Assembly (NCBI RefSeq): GCF_001613935.1
Contig: NZ_LQCI01000034.1
Span: 845,031-909,030, forward strand
Length of the DNA: 64,000 nucleotides
Direction of reading: 5' to 3'
Source of the DNA: Amycolatopsis regifaucium
Lineage (GTDB): Bacteria; Actinomycetota; Actinomycetes; Mycobacteriales; Pseudonocardiaceae
Below, piece by piece: positions 31,402-40,265 of the stretch (positions are counted from its first letter, which is position 1; each line of letters begins with the position of its first letter). Position numbers and translations under genes: made by a program. The notes beneath the pieces were generated by a model, which did no database searches, was not told the DNA's origin, and was given only the letters and a program-made list of their open reading frames with translations.

Positions 31402-32052
31402 ATGTCTGACAGGCAAGTGAAGGGCATCCTGGGCACCAAGCTCGGCATGACCCAGGTCTTCGACGAGAACAACCGGGTCGTCCCGGTGACCGTCGTCCAG
31501 GCCGGTCCGAACGTGGTCACCCAGGTTCGGACCCAGGAAACCGACGGCTACAAGGCCGTGCAGCTGGCTTTCGGCGCGGTCGACCCGCGCCGGGTCAACA
31601 AGCCGCGCACGGGCCACTTCGACAAGGCGAGCGTGACCCCGCGTCGTTTCCTTGCGGAGCTGCGTACCACCGACGCCGAGACCTACGAGGTCGGCCAGGA
31701 GATCACCGCTGAGGTGTTCGAGGCCGGTATCGAGGTCGACGTGACCGGTACCAGCAAGGGCAAGGGCTACGCCGGTGTCATGAAGCGTCACGGCTTCAAG
31801 GGCCAGGGCGCGAGCCACGGTGCCCAGGCCGTGCACCGCAAGCCCGGCTCGATCGGTGGCTGTGCCACCCCGGGCCGCGTCTTCAAGGGCCTGCGCATGG
31901 CGGGCCGGATGGGCAACGACCGGGTCACCACGCAGAACCTGACCGTGCACGCGGTGCGTGCCGAGGACGGCCTGCTGCTGATCAAGGGCGCCGTGCCCGG
32001 TCCCAAGGGCGGCCTGCTGTTCGTTCGCAGCGCCGCGAAGGGTGGTAACTGA
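31402..32052 (+). CDS. rplC: 50S ribosomal protein L3
   Basis: 216 residues. It is an early-assembly 50S protein whose extension reaches the peptidyl-transferase centre. The product begins MSDRQVKGILGTKLGMTQVF, as in other actinobacteria. It ends 2 nt before rplD. Confidence 0.97.
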   Translation: MSDRQVKGILGTKLGMTQVFDENNRVVPVTVVQAGPNVVTQVRTQETDGYKAVQLAFGAVDPRRVNKPRTGHFDKASVTPRRFLAELRTTDAETYEVGQEITAEVFEAGIEVDVTGTSKGKGYAGVMKRHGFKGQGASHGAQAVHRKPGSIGGCATPGRVFKGLRMAGRMGNDRVTTQNLTVHAVRAEDGLLLIKGAVPGPKGGLLFVRSAAKGGN

Positions 32053-32054
32053 AC

Positions 32055-32741
32055 ATGACCAGCGTCGAGCTGAAGACCCCGGCCGGTAAAGCCGACGGCA
32101 CGGTCGAGCTCCCCTCGGAGATCTTCGACGTGCAGGCCAACGTGCCCCTCATGCACCAGGTCGTGGTGGCCCAGCTGGCCGCCGCTCGCCAGGGCACGCA
32201 TGACACCAAGACCCGCGGTGAAGTCCGCGGTGGTGGCAAGAAGCCGTACCGCCAGAAGGGCACCGGCCGCGCCCGCCAGGGTTCGACCCGTGCGCCGCAG
32301 TTCACCGGTGGTGGCGTCGTCCACGGCCCCACGCCGCGTGACTACACCCAGCGGACCCCGAAGAAGATGAAGGCCGCCGCCCTCCGTGGCGCCCTCTCCG
32401 ACCGGGCCCGCGCCGGACAGCTGCACGTCGTCACCGAACTGGTGACCGGCGAGAAGCCGTCCACCAAAGCCGCCAAGGCCGCCATCGCCGCGGTGACCCA
32501 GGCCAAGCGCGTTCTCGTGGTGCTGCACCGCGACGACGAGCTGAGCTGGAACTCCGTGCGCAACCTGGCCGAGGTCCACATCATCACGCCCGACCAGCTC
32601 AACACCTACGACGTGTTGGTCAACGACGACGTGGTGTTCACCAAGGCCGCTTACGACGTGTTCGTCGCCGGCCCCGTCCGGGGCAAGGGCGCGAAGGCTT
32701 CGGCCCGGTCGAGCGAGGTTGAAGGGAGTGACGAGCAGTGA
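32055..32741 (+). CDS. rplD: 50S ribosomal protein L4
   Basis: 228 residues. It lines the exit tunnel; the loop with GGGKKPYRQKGTGRARQG is intact. In Gammaproteobacteria L4 represses its own operon; this is not shown here. It overlaps rplW by 4 nt (GTGA). Confidence 0.97.
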   Translation: MTSVELKTPAGKADGTVELPSEIFDVQANVPLMHQVVVAQLAAARQGTHDTKTRGEVRGGGKKPYRQKGTGRARQGSTRAPQFTGGGVVHGPTPRDYTQRTPKKMKAAALRGALSDRARAGQLHVVTELVTGEKPSTKAAKAAIAAVTQAKRVLVVLHRDDELSWNSVRNLAEVHIITPDQLNTYDVLVNDDVVFTKAAYDVFVAGPVRGKGAKASARSSEVEGSDEQ

Positions 32742-33049
32742 GTGCGATCGCCATCCCCGATCCCCGCGACATCTTGCTCGCGCCGGTGATCTCCGAGAAG
32801 TCCTACGGGCTGCTCGAGGACCACAAGTACACGTTCATCGTCCGCCCGGACGCCAACAAGACCCAGATCAAGATCGCGGTCGAGAAGGTGTTCGGCGTCA
32901 AGGTGGTCAGCGTCAACACGGCCAACCGCCAGGGCAAGCGTAAGCGGACTCGCGCCGGCTTCGGCAAGCGCAAGGACACCAAGCGCGCCATCGTGACTCT
33001 TTCGGCTGAAAGCAAGCCGATCGAGATCTTCGGCGGACCCACCGCGTAA
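32738..33049 (+). CDS. rplW: 50S ribosomal protein L23
   Basis: 103 residues from GTG 32738, overlapping rplD. It sits at the tunnel exit, where trigger factor and signal recognition particle dock. Standard length. Confidence 0.96.
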   Translation: MSAIAIPDPRDILLAPVISEKSYGLLEDHKYTFIVRPDANKTQIKIAVEKVFGVKVVSVNTANRQGKRKRTRAGFGKRKDTKRAIVTLSAESKPIEIFGGPTA

Positions 33050-33065
33050 AGGACTGAGCTGACAC

Positions 33066-33899
33066 ATGGGCATCCGCAAGTACAAGCCGACGACCCCGGG
33101 TCGTCGCGGTTCGAGCGTCTCCGACTTCGCCGAGATCACTCGGTCGACCCCGGAGAAGTCGCTGCTTCGTCCGCTGAGCAAGTCCGGCGGCCGTAACTCC
33201 AGCGGCAAGATCACCACCCGCCACAAGGGCGGTGGCCACAAGCGTGCGTACCGGCTGATCGACTTCCGCCGGAACGACAAGGACGGTATCCCCGCCAAGG
33301 TCGCGCACATCGAGTACGACCCCAACCGGTCGGCTCGGATCGCGCTCCTGCACTACGCCGACGGCGAGAAGCGCTACATCATCGCCCCGGAGAAGCTCAA
33401 GCAGGGTGACACGGTTGAGAACGGCCCCCGCGCCGACATCAAGCCGGGTAACAACCTGCCGCTGCGCAACATCCCGGTCGGCACCGTGATCCACGCGATC
33501 GAGCTTCGCCCCGGTGGCGGCGCGAAGATGGCGCGGTCCGCCGGTGCCAAGGTGCAGCTGGTGGCGAAGGACGGGCCTTACGCCCAGCTTCGTCTCCCCT
33601 CGGGCGAGATCCGCAACGTCGACGTGCGCAACCGCGCCACCGTGGGCGAGGTCGGGAACTCCGAGCACTCCAACATCAACTGGGGCAAGGCGGGTCGTAA
33701 CCGCTGGCGCGGCAAGCGCCCCACCGTCCGTGGTGTCGTCATGAACCCGGTCGACCACCCGCACGGTGGTGGTGAGGGTAAGACCTCCGGTGGTCGCCAC
33801 CCGGTGAACCCGAACGGAAAGCCCGAAGGCCGCACCCGCCGCCGCAAGGCTTCCGACTCCATGATCGTCCGCCGCCGGCGTACCGGCAAGAAGCGCTGA
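33066..33899 (+). CDS. rplB: 50S ribosomal protein L2
   Basis: 277 residues. It is needed for subunit joining and peptidyl transfer. The C-terminal motif MNPVDHPHGGGEG with the conserved His is intact. Confidence 0.97.
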   Translation: MGIRKYKPTTPGRRGSSVSDFAEITRSTPEKSLLRPLSKSGGRNSSGKITTRHKGGGHKRAYRLIDFRRNDKDGIPAKVAHIEYDPNRSARIALLHYADGEKRYIIAPEKLKQGDTVENGPRADIKPGNNLPLRNIPVGTVIHAIELRPGGGAKMARSAGAKVQLVAKDGPYAQLRLPSGEIRNVDVRNRATVGEVGNSEHSNINWGKAGRNRWRGKRPTVRGVVMNPVDHPHGGGEGKTSGGRHPVNPNGKPEGRTRRRKASDSMIVRRRRTGKKR

Positions 33900-33917
33900 G
33901 CAGGGAGGTAGAAGAAC

Positions 33918-34199
33918 ATGCCACGCAGCCTTAAGAAGGGCCCCTTCGTGGACGACCACCTGCTCAAGAAGGTGGACGTGCTCAACGAGTCGGGCAAGAA
34001 GACCGTGATCAAGACCTGGTCGCGTCGCTCCACGATCATCCCGGACTTCCTGGGACACACGATCGCGGTGCACGACGGCCGCAAGCACGTCCCGGTGTTC
34101 GTCACCGAGGCGATGGTGGGTCACAAGTTGGGCGAATTCGCACCGACTCGGACCTTCAAGGGCCACATCAAGGACGACCGCAAGTCGCGCCGCCGCTGA
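33918..34199 (+). CDS. rpsS: 30S ribosomal protein S19
   Basis: 93 residues, RBS AGGGAGGT. It is a head protein that pairs with S13. The start MPRSLKKGPFVDDHL is typical. Confidence 0.97.
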   Translation: MPRSLKKGPFVDDHLLKKVDVLNESGKKTVIKTWSRRSTIIPDFLGHTIAVHDGRKHVPVFVTEAMVGHKLGEFAPTRTFKGHIKDDRKSRRR

Positions 34200-34228
34200 G
34201 CGGGCACGAGAGAACAAGGAAGCTAGCG

Positions 34229-34645
34229 ATGAACGCCCAGAACGACGTGGCCGAGGCTTTGCCGACGGCTTACGCGCGGGCTCGCTTCGTCCGGGACTCG
34301 CCTACCAAGGTGCGCCGGGTGATCGAGCTGATCAAGGGACGTAGCGCCGCCGACGCCTTGGCCGTGCTCCAGTTCGCCCCGCAGGCGGCAAGCGAGCCGG
34401 TCGCGAAGGTGCTCGCCAGCGCCGTGGCCAACGCCGAGAACAACCTCGATCTCGACCCGGACACCCTCTGGGTCAAGAACGCCTACGCCGACGAGGGCCC
34501 GACCCTCAAGCGCATCCGTCCGCGGGCCCAGGGCCGCGCGTACCGGATCCGCAAGCGGACCAGCCACATCACCGTCGAGGTGGAGTCGCGTCCGAAGGCC
34601 GAGGCCAAGAAGGCACAGGGCAAGAAGAAGGCAGGTGGCCGGTAG
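34229..34645 (+). CDS. rplV: 50S ribosomal protein L22
   Basis: 138 residues. It lines the exit tunnel. It carries a Lys/Ala-rich C-terminal tail (AEAKKAQGKKKAGGR). Its TAG overlaps the GTG of rpsC by one base. Confidence 0.96.
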   Translation: MNAQNDVAEALPTAYARARFVRDSPTKVRRVIELIKGRSAADALAVLQFAPQAASEPVAKVLASAVANAENNLDLDPDTLWVKNAYADEGPTLKRIRPRAQGRAYRIRKRTSHITVEVESRPKAEAKKAQGKKKAGGR

Positions 34646-35496
34646 TGGGCCAGAAGATCAACCCGCACGGCTTCCGCCTGGGTATCACCACGGACTGGAA
34701 GTCGCGTTGGTACGCCGACAAGCAGTACGCGGAGTACGTGGCCGAGGACGTCAAGATCCGGAAGCTGCTGTCCACGGGCATGGAGCGCGCCGGGATCTCC
34801 AAGGTCGAGATCGAGCGCACCCGTGACCGGGTCCGCGTCGACATCCACACCGCCCGGCCGGGCATCGTCATCGGCCGTCGCGGCGCGGAGGCCGACCGCA
34901 TCCGCGGCGCGCTGGAGAAGCTGACCGCCAAGCAGGTCCAGCTGAACATCCTCGAGGTCAAGAACCCCGAGGCCGACGCCCAGCTCGTCGCTCAGGGTGT
35001 CGCGGAGCAGCTGAGCAACCGGGTGGCGTTCCGCCGCGCGATGCGCAAGGCGATCCAGACCTCCATGCGTTCGCCGCAGGTCAAGGGCATCCGCGTGCAG
35101 TGCGGCGGTCGTCTCGGCGGTGCCGAGATGTCCCGCTCCGAGCACTACCGCGATGGCCGCGTCCCGCTGCACACGCTGCGTGCCGACATCGACTACGGCT
35201 TCTTCGAGGCCAAGACGACGTTCGGTCGCATCGGCGTGAAGGTGTGGATCTACAAGGGCGAACTCGTGGGTGGTCTCAAGGCCAGGGAGGCGCGTGACGC
35301 CGCCGCGGCCGCCGAGCGTGCCCCGCGCCGTGACCGTGGTGACCGTCCGTCCCGCCCGCGCCGTTCCGGTGCGTCGGGCACGACGCCGACCTCGACCGAA
35401 GCCGGCCGGGCTGCTGCCGCCGCCAAGAGCGACGACACCGCCCCCGCGGCCACCGAGGCCCCGGCTGCTGAGACTGCAGAAAAGACGGAGGGCTGA
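34645..35496 (+). CDS. rpsC: 30S ribosomal protein S3
   Basis: 283 residues from GTG 34645. The KH domain (GIVIGRRGAEADRIR) and S3 C-terminal domain end near residue 212. An Ala/Arg/Glu-rich disordered extension of about 70 residues follows, as is common in actinobacteria. Confidence 0.97.
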   Translation: MGQKINPHGFRLGITTDWKSRWYADKQYAEYVAEDVKIRKLLSTGMERAGISKVEIERTRDRVRVDIHTARPGIVIGRRGAEADRIRGALEKLTAKQVQLNILEVKNPEADAQLVAQGVAEQLSNRVAFRRAMRKAIQTSMRSPQVKGIRVQCGGRLGGAEMSRSEHYRDGRVPLHTLRADIDYGFFEAKTTFGRIGVKVWIYKGELVGGLKAREARDAAAAAERAPRRDRGDRPSRPRRSGASGTTPTSTEAGRAAAAAKSDDTAPAATEAPAAETAEKTEG

Positions 35497-35499
35497 CAC

Positions 35500-35919
35500 G
35501 TGCTCATCCCGCGCAGGGTCAAGCACCGGAAGCAGCACTCCCCGAAGCGCCACGGTGCCGCCAAGGGCGGTACGAATGTGAGCTTCGGCGAGTACGGCAT
35601 CCAGGCGCTTGAGCACAGCTACGTGACCAACCGGCAGATCGAGTCCGCTCGTATCGCCATGACGCGTCACATCAAGCGTGGTGGCAAGGTGTGGACGACC
35701 ATCTACCCGGACCGCCCGCTGACCAAGAAGCCGGCGGAAACCCGCATGGGTTCCGGTAAGGGTTCGCCCGAGTGGTGGATCGCCAACGTGAAGCCGGGCC
35801 GCGTGATGTTCGAGATCTCGTTCCCGAACGAGGAGACCGCCCGTGAGGCGCTCCGTCGCGCGATCCACAAGCTGCCCATGAAGTGCCGCATCGTGACCCG
35901 TGAAGGTGGTGAGTTCTGA
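35500..35919 (+). CDS. rplP: 50S ribosomal protein L16
   Basis: 139 residues from GTG 35500. It binds at the A-site finger and helps tRNA accommodation. Standard length. Stop and next start overlap (TGATGG). Confidence 0.97.
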   Translation: MLIPRRVKHRKQHSPKRHGAAKGGTNVSFGEYGIQALEHSYVTNRQIESARIAMTRHIKRGGKVWTTIYPDRPLTKKPAETRMGSGKGSPEWWIANVKPGRVMFEISFPNEETAREALRRAIHKLPMKCRIVTREGGEF

Positions 35920-36167
35920 TGGCGAAGGCAGGTGCTGCCCAGGCATCGGAGCTGCGTGAGCTCACCGCGGAAGAGCTCGTTCTGCGTCTGAAGGAATACA
36001 AGGAGGAGCTCTTCAACCTCCGTTTCCAGATGGCGACCGGACAGCTCGACAACAACCGCCGTCTGCGCATCGTCCGTACGGACATCGCGCGGATCTACAC
36101 GGTCATGCGCGAGCGTGAACTCGGCCTGTCCGTTTCCCCTGACGCCGAGAGTGAAGGTGCCGCATGA
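35919..36167 (+). CDS. rpmC: 50S ribosomal protein L29
   Basis: 82 residues, two-helix tunnel-exit protein with motif LKEYKEELFNLRFQMATGQL. It overlaps rplP by one base and rpsQ by four. Confidence 0.96.
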   Translation: MAKAGAAQASELRELTAEELVLRLKEYKEELFNLRFQMATGQLDNNRRLRIVRTDIARIYTVMRERELGLSVSPDAESEGAA

Positions 36168-36445
36168 GCGAGCAGCCCAACGCTGAGGCGGCCCCCCGCA
36201 ACGACCGCAAGGTCCGTGAGGGTTACGTCGTCTCGGACAAGATGAACAAGACGATCGTGGTCGAGCTCGAAGACCGCAAGAAGCACCGTCGTTACGCCAA
36301 GGTTCTCCGCAGCACCAGCAAGGTCAAGGTGCACGACGAGAACAACGAGGCGGGCGTGGGCGACCGGGTCACCCTGATGGAGACCCGCCCGCTGTCGGCG
36401 ACCAAGCGCTGGCGTCTGGTGCAGATCGTGGAGAAGGCCAAGTAA
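36164..36445 (+). CDS. rpsQ: 30S ribosomal protein S17
   Basis: 93 residues, OB-fold 16S-binding protein; ATG overlaps the rpmC stop (ATGA). Motif GYVVSDKMNKTIVVELE is typical. Confidence 0.96.
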   Translation: MSEQPNAEAAPRNDRKVREGYVVSDKMNKTIVVELEDRKKHRRYAKVLRSTSKVKVHDENNEAGVGDRVTLMETRPLSATKRWRLVQIVEKAK

Positions 36446-36448
36446 GTA

Positions 36449-36466
36449 GGGCTCTTTTTGAGTCCC
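36449..36466 (+). promoter_or_regulatory. U-loop hairpin in the rpsQ-rplN spacer
   Basis: GGGCTC-TTTTT-GAGTCCC with one bulged T, then a second stem CTCGCG/CGCGAG. The 79-bp spacer is unusually long for this operon. A similar U-loop lies at 37968-37983. Confidence 0.35.
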
Positions 36467-36524
36467 TTAGTTCCGCAAGGCTCGCGGTTCAACGCGAGAA
36501 CCAGCGCGACATACAGGAGTAGAC

Positions 36525-36893
36525 GTGATCCAGCAGGAGTCGCGGCTTCGGGTTGCCGACAACACGGGCGCGAAGGAAATCCTTTGCATCCGCGTTCTCG
36601 GTGGTTCCGGGCGGCGCTACGCGGGTATCGGCGACATCATCGTCGCCACCGTGAAGGACGCCATGCCGGCCGCCGGCGTGAAGAAGGGTGACGTCGTCAA
36701 GGCCGTCATCGTTCGCACGCGCAAGGAGCGCCGTCGTCCGGACGGTTCTTACATCCGCTTCGACGAGAACGCTGCTGTGCTCATCAAGAACGACAATGAG
36801 CCCCGCGGCACCCGCATCTTCGGCCCGGTGGGCCGCGAGCTGCGCGACCGAAAGTTCATGAAGATCATTTCGCTCGCGCCGGAGGTGTTGTAG
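36525..36893 (+). CDS. rplN: 50S ribosomal protein L14
   Basis: 122 residues from GTG 36525, RBS AGGAG. It forms an intersubunit bridge and is the silencing-factor RsfS docking site. It starts the spc-type gene order rplN-rplX-rplE. Confidence 0.97.
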   Translation: MIQQESRLRVADNTGAKEILCIRVLGGSGRRYAGIGDIIVATVKDAMPAAGVKKGDVVKAVIVRTRKERRRPDGSYIRFDENAAVLIKNDNEPRGTRIFGPVGRELRDRKFMKIISLAPEVL

Positions 36894-36896
36894 AGC

Positions 36897-37211
36897 ATGA
36901 AGGTGAAGAAGGGCGACACGGTCGTCGTCATCGCCGGCAAGGACAAGGGTGCCAAAGGCAAGGTCATCCAGGCCTACCCCGAGCGCGAGCGCGTGCTGGT
37001 CGAAGGCGTGAACCGGATCAAGAAGCACACCCGGATCTCGCAGACCCAGCGCGGCGCGCAGTCCGGCGGCATCGTCACCCAGGAGGCGCCCATCCACGTC
37101 TCGAACGTGATGGTCGTCGACTCCGACGGCAAGCCGACTCGCATCGGCTACCGCATCGGCGAGGACGGCAAGAAGGTCCGGGTCTCGCGCCGGAACGGTA
37201 AGGACATCTGA
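36897..37211 (+). CDS. rplX: 50S ribosomal protein L24
   Basis: 104 residues; KOW motif at the N-terminus (KKGDTVVVIAGKDKGAKGKV). Assembly initiator of the 50S subunit. Confidence 0.96.
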   Translation: MKVKKGDTVVVIAGKDKGAKGKVIQAYPERERVLVEGVNRIKKHTRISQTQRGAQSGGIVTQEAPIHVSNVMVVDSDGKPTRIGYRIGEDGKKVRVSRRNGKDI

Positions 37212-37213
37212 TC

Positions 37214-37777
37214 ATGACCACCGCAGAGAAGATCGCCCCGCGCCTCAAGGTGCGGTACCGCGAGGAGATCAAGGGACAGCTCCAGGAGGAGTTCTCCTTC
37301 GAGAACGTCCACCAGATCCCGGGCGTCGTCAAGGTCGTCGTGAACATGGGTGTCGGTGACGCCGCCCGTGACAGCAAGCTGATCGAAGGCGCCATCCGCG
37401 ACCTGGCCGCGATCACCGGGCAGAAGCCCGAGGTTCGCAAGGCCCGCAAGTCCATCGCGCAGTTCAAGCTGCGTGAGGGCCAGCCGATCGGCGCGCGCGT
37501 CACGCTGCGCGGCGACCGGATGTGGGAGTTCCTCGACCGGCTGCTGACCATCGCGCTTCCGCGTATCCGCGACTTCCGCGGGCTTTCGCCGAAGCAGTTC
37601 GACGGCAACGGCAACTACACGTTCGGTCTCAACGAGCAGTCGATGTTCCACGAGATCGACCCGGACGCCATCGACCGCCCGCGCGGTATGGACGTCACTG
37701 TCGTCACCACCGCCAACACCGACGACGAGGGCCGCGCGCTGCTTCGCAAGCTCGGCTTCCCGTTCAAGGAGAACTGA
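37214..37777 (+). CDS. rplE: 50S ribosomal protein L5
   Basis: 187 residues, standard length. It binds 5S rRNA and contacts P-site tRNA. It starts 2 nt after rplX. Confidence 0.97.
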   Translation: MTTAEKIAPRLKVRYREEIKGQLQEEFSFENVHQIPGVVKVVVNMGVGDAARDSKLIEGAIRDLAAITGQKPEVRKARKSIAQFKLREGQPIGARVTLRGDRMWEFLDRLLTIALPRIRDFRGLSPKQFDGNGNYTFGLNEQSMFHEIDPDAIDRPRGMDVTVVTTANTDDEGRALLRKLGFPFKEN

Positions 37778-37781
37778 GTCG

Positions 37782-37967
37782 ATGGCCAAGAAAGCACTGG
37801 TCCACAAGGCCGCGAAGACGCCGAAGTTCAAGGTTCGCGGTTACACGCGCTGCCAGCGATGCGGTCGCCCGCACTCGGTGTTCCGCAAGTTCGGACTCTG
37901 CCGGATCTGCCTTCGCGAGATGGCACACGCGGGCGAGCTGCCCGGCGTCCGCAAGTCCAGCTGGTAA
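37782..37967 (+). CDS. rpsZ: 30S ribosomal protein S14, zinc-binding type Z
   Basis: 61 residues. Four Cys (24, 27, 40, 43) form the zinc site, so this is the short C+ form. Actinobacteria often keep a zinc-free paralogue induced by zinc starvation elsewhere; none is in the window. Confidence 0.96.
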   Translation: MAKKALVHKAAKTPKFKVRGYTRCQRCGRPHSVFRKFGLCRICLREMAHAGELPGVRKSSW

Positions 37968-37983
37968 GAGTCTTTTTTAACTC
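37968..37983 (+). promoter_or_regulatory. U-loop hairpin in the rpsZ-rpsH spacer
   Basis: GAGT-CTTTTTTA-ACTC begins directly after the stop, and a GC-rich stem (CCCTG/CAGGG) follows. The layout parallels the spacer at 36449. Confidence 0.3.
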
Positions 37984-38046
37984 CCACTTCGCCACAGGCC
38001 CTGCCTTAGCACAGGGAACCAGGGCGAGAAAGGTTGACAGGTCACC

Positions 38047-38445
38047 ATGACGATGACCGACCCCATCGCAGACTTCTTGACCCGTCTGCGTAACGCGAAC
38101 TCGGCTTACCACGACGAGGTCGTGCTTCCCCACTCGAAGATCAAGGCGAACATCGCCGAGATCCTCAAGCGCGAGGGCTACATTTCGGGCTACCGCGACG
38201 AGCCGGGCGAGAAGCACAAGAACCTCATCGTGGAGCTGAAGTACGGCCCCAACCGTGAGCGCAGCATCGCCGGCCTTCGCCGCGTGTCGAAGCCCGGCCT
38301 GCGGGTCTACGCAAAATCGACCGAACTGCCGTCGGTTCTCGGTGGCCTCGGCGTCGCGATCATCTCGACGTCGTCCGGCCTCCAGACCGACCGTCAGGCC
38401 AAGCGCAACAGCGTGGGCGGCGAAGTCCTCGCCTACGTCTGGTAA
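38047..38445 (+). CDS. rpsH: 30S ribosomal protein S8
   Basis: 132 residues from ATG 38047 (a second ATG at 38053 is possible). Central-domain 16S binder, in many bacteria the repressor of the spc operon. C-terminus ends GGEVLAYVW as usual. Confidence 0.97.
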   Translation: MTMTDPIADFLTRLRNANSAYHDEVVLPHSKIKANIAEILKREGYISGYRDEPGEKHKNLIVELKYGPNRERSIAGLRRVSKPGLRVYAKSTELPSVLGGLGVAIISTSSGLQTDRQAKRNSVGGEVLAYVW

Positions 38446-38461
38446 GGAAGGGGGCACAGAC

Positions 38462-39001
38462 ATGTCACGCATTGGAAAGCTGCCGGTCGCCGTCCCCTCC
38501 GGGGTCGAGGTGACCATCGATGGTCAGCACATTCAGGTCAAGGGGCCCAAGGGCACCCTTGAGCACACCATCGCCGAGCCGATCACCGTGGAGCGCGCCG
38601 AAGACGGCACGCTGCAGGTGAAGCGGCCCGACGAGGAGCGCACCAGCCGTGCCCTGCACGGTCTCACCCGGACGCTGGTCAACAACCTCGTCGTCGGTGT
38701 GACCGAGGGTTACGAGAAGAAGCTTGAGATCCACGGTGTCGGTTACCGCGTGCAGGCCAAGGGTTCGGACCTCGAGTTCGCCCTCGGCTACAGCCACCCG
38801 GTGAAGATCGAGGCCCCGGAAGGCATCACCTTCAAGGTCGAGACCCCCACCCGGTTCTCGGTCTCGGGCATCGACAAGCAGAAGGTCGGCCAGATCGCCG
38901 CGGTCATCCGCAAGCTGCGCCGCCCGGACCCGTACAAGGGCAAGGGCCTGCGCTACGAGGGTGAGAAGATCCGCCGCAAGGTCGGAAAGACGGGTAAGTG
39001 A
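38462..39001 (+). CDS. rplF: 50S ribosomal protein L6
   Basis: 179 residues from ATG 38462; the in-frame ATG 38255 lies inside rpsH and is rejected. Two L6 domains, near the sarcin-ricin loop. C-terminus KGLRYEGEKIRRKVGKTGK is typical. Confidence 0.97.
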   Translation: MSRIGKLPVAVPSGVEVTIDGQHIQVKGPKGTLEHTIAEPITVERAEDGTLQVKRPDEERTSRALHGLTRTLVNNLVVGVTEGYEKKLEIHGVGYRVQAKGSDLEFALGYSHPVKIEAPEGITFKVETPTRFSVSGIDKQKVGQIAAVIRKLRRPDPYKGKGLRYEGEKIRRKVGKTGK

Positions 39002-39003
39002 TC

Positions 39004-39402
39004 ATGAGCGACACGACTACGAAGCGCAAGCCGGTCGGCAAGGACATCTCGACCCGCCGCCGCGTCGCGAAGGCCCGTCGGCACTTCCGGCTCCGCAAGA
39101 AGATCAACGGCACGGACCAGCGTCCGCGCCTGGTCGTCAAGCGTTCGTCGCGGCACATCGCCGTGCAGCTGATCGACGACCTCGCCGGCAAGACCCTGGC
39201 GTCGGCGTCCACCCTCGAGGCGGACGTCCGCGCGCTCGACGGCGACAAGAAGGCCAAGGCCGCGAAGGTCGGGGAACTTGTCGCCAACCGCGCCAAGAAC
39301 GCCGGTGTCTCGACCGTGGTGTTCGACCGTGGTGGCAACGCCTACCACGGCCGCATCGCGGCGCTCGCCGACGCTGCCCGTGAGGCGGGGTTGGAGTTCT
39401 GA
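39004..39402 (+). CDS. rplR: 50S ribosomal protein L18
   Basis: 132 residues from ATG 39004; a GTG at 38998 overlapping the rplF stop is an alternative start. Binds 5S rRNA. Motif VFDRGGNAYHGRIAALADAAREAGL is complete. Confidence 0.95.
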   Translation: MSDTTTKRKPVGKDISTRRRVAKARRHFRLRKKINGTDQRPRLVVKRSSRHIAVQLIDDLAGKTLASASTLEADVRALDGDKKAKAAKVGELVANRAKNAGVSTVVFDRGGNAYHGRIAALADAAREAGLEF

Positions 39403-39433
39403 TGCAGATGCTCGTGAATGGAAGGACAGCCTG

Positions 39434-40078
39434 ATGCCGGGACGTACACGGCAATTCGGCGGCGGCCAGGGTGGACCCGGCGGACAGGGCGGCAACGACC
39501 GCAATGACCGTCGCGACCGCCGTGACCGGCGCGACAGCGGCCGTGGCGGGGCCGGCCAGGAAAAGACCCCGCACCTCGAAAAGGTCGTGACGATCAACCG
39601 CGTCGCCAAGGTCGTCAAGGGTGGTCGTCGCTTCAGCTTCACCGCCCTGGTGGTCGTCGGTGACGGCGACGGTCAGGTCGGCGTCGGCTACGGCAAGGCC
39701 AAGGAAGTTCCCGCGGCCATCGCCAAGGGCGTCGAGGAAGCGAAGAAGAACTTCTTCCGCGTTCCCCGCGTCGGCGGCACCATTCCCCACCCGATCCAGG
39801 GTGAGGAAGCCGCCGGTGTCGTGCTGCTGCGTCCGGCTTCCGCCGGTACCGGTGTCATCGCCGGTGGTCCGGTCCGCGCGGTCTTGGAGTGCGCGGGTGT
39901 CCACGACGTGCTGTCGAAGTCGCTCGGCTCCGACAACGCGATCAACATCGTGCACGCGACCGTGGCGGCCCTGAAGGGTCTCCAGCGTCCCGAAGAGGTC
40001 GCGGCCCGCCGCGGTCTCCCGCTCGAGGACGTCGCCCCGGCTCGGATGCTGCGCCAGCGTGCGGGTCAGGGGGTCTGA
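39434..40078 (+). CDS. rpsE: 30S ribosomal protein S5 with charged N-terminal extension
   Basis: 214 residues from ATG 39434 (GGAAGGA upstream); ATG 39278 is inside rplR. Residues about 22-37 repeat Asp-Arg (NDRNDRRDRRDRRDS), giving an extension of about 45 residues before the S5 core. The core is intact, including VVKGGRRFSFTALVVVGDG. Confidence 0.95.
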   Translation: MPGRTRQFGGGQGGPGGQGGNDRNDRRDRRDRRDSGRGGAGQEKTPHLEKVVTINRVAKVVKGGRRFSFTALVVVGDGDGQVGVGYGKAKEVPAAIAKGVEEAKKNFFRVPRVGGTIPHPIQGEEAAGVVLLRPASAGTGVIAGGPVRAVLECAGVHDVLSKSLGSDNAINIVHATVAALKGLQRPEEVAARRGLPLEDVAPARMLRQRAGQGV

Positions 40079-40079
40079 C

Positions 40080-40265
40080 ATGACTCAGCTCAAGGTGACC
40101 CAGGTCAAGAGCAAGATCGGCACGAAGCACGCTCACCGCGAGTCGCTGCGCACCCTCGGGCTGCGCAAGATCCGCCAGAGCGTCGTGCGTGAAGACACTC
40201 CCCAGGTTCGCGGCCTCATCCACACGGTCCGCCACCTGGTGGAGGTCGAGGAGGTCAAGGCATGA
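40080..40265 (+). CDS. rpmD: 50S ribosomal protein L30
   Basis: 61 residues from ATG 40080, one base after the rpsE stop. It overlaps rplO by 4 nt (ATGA). Standard length. Confidence 0.95.
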   Translation: MTQLKVTQVKSKIGTKHAHRESLRTLGLRKIRQSVVREDTPQVRGLIHTVRHLVEVEEVKA

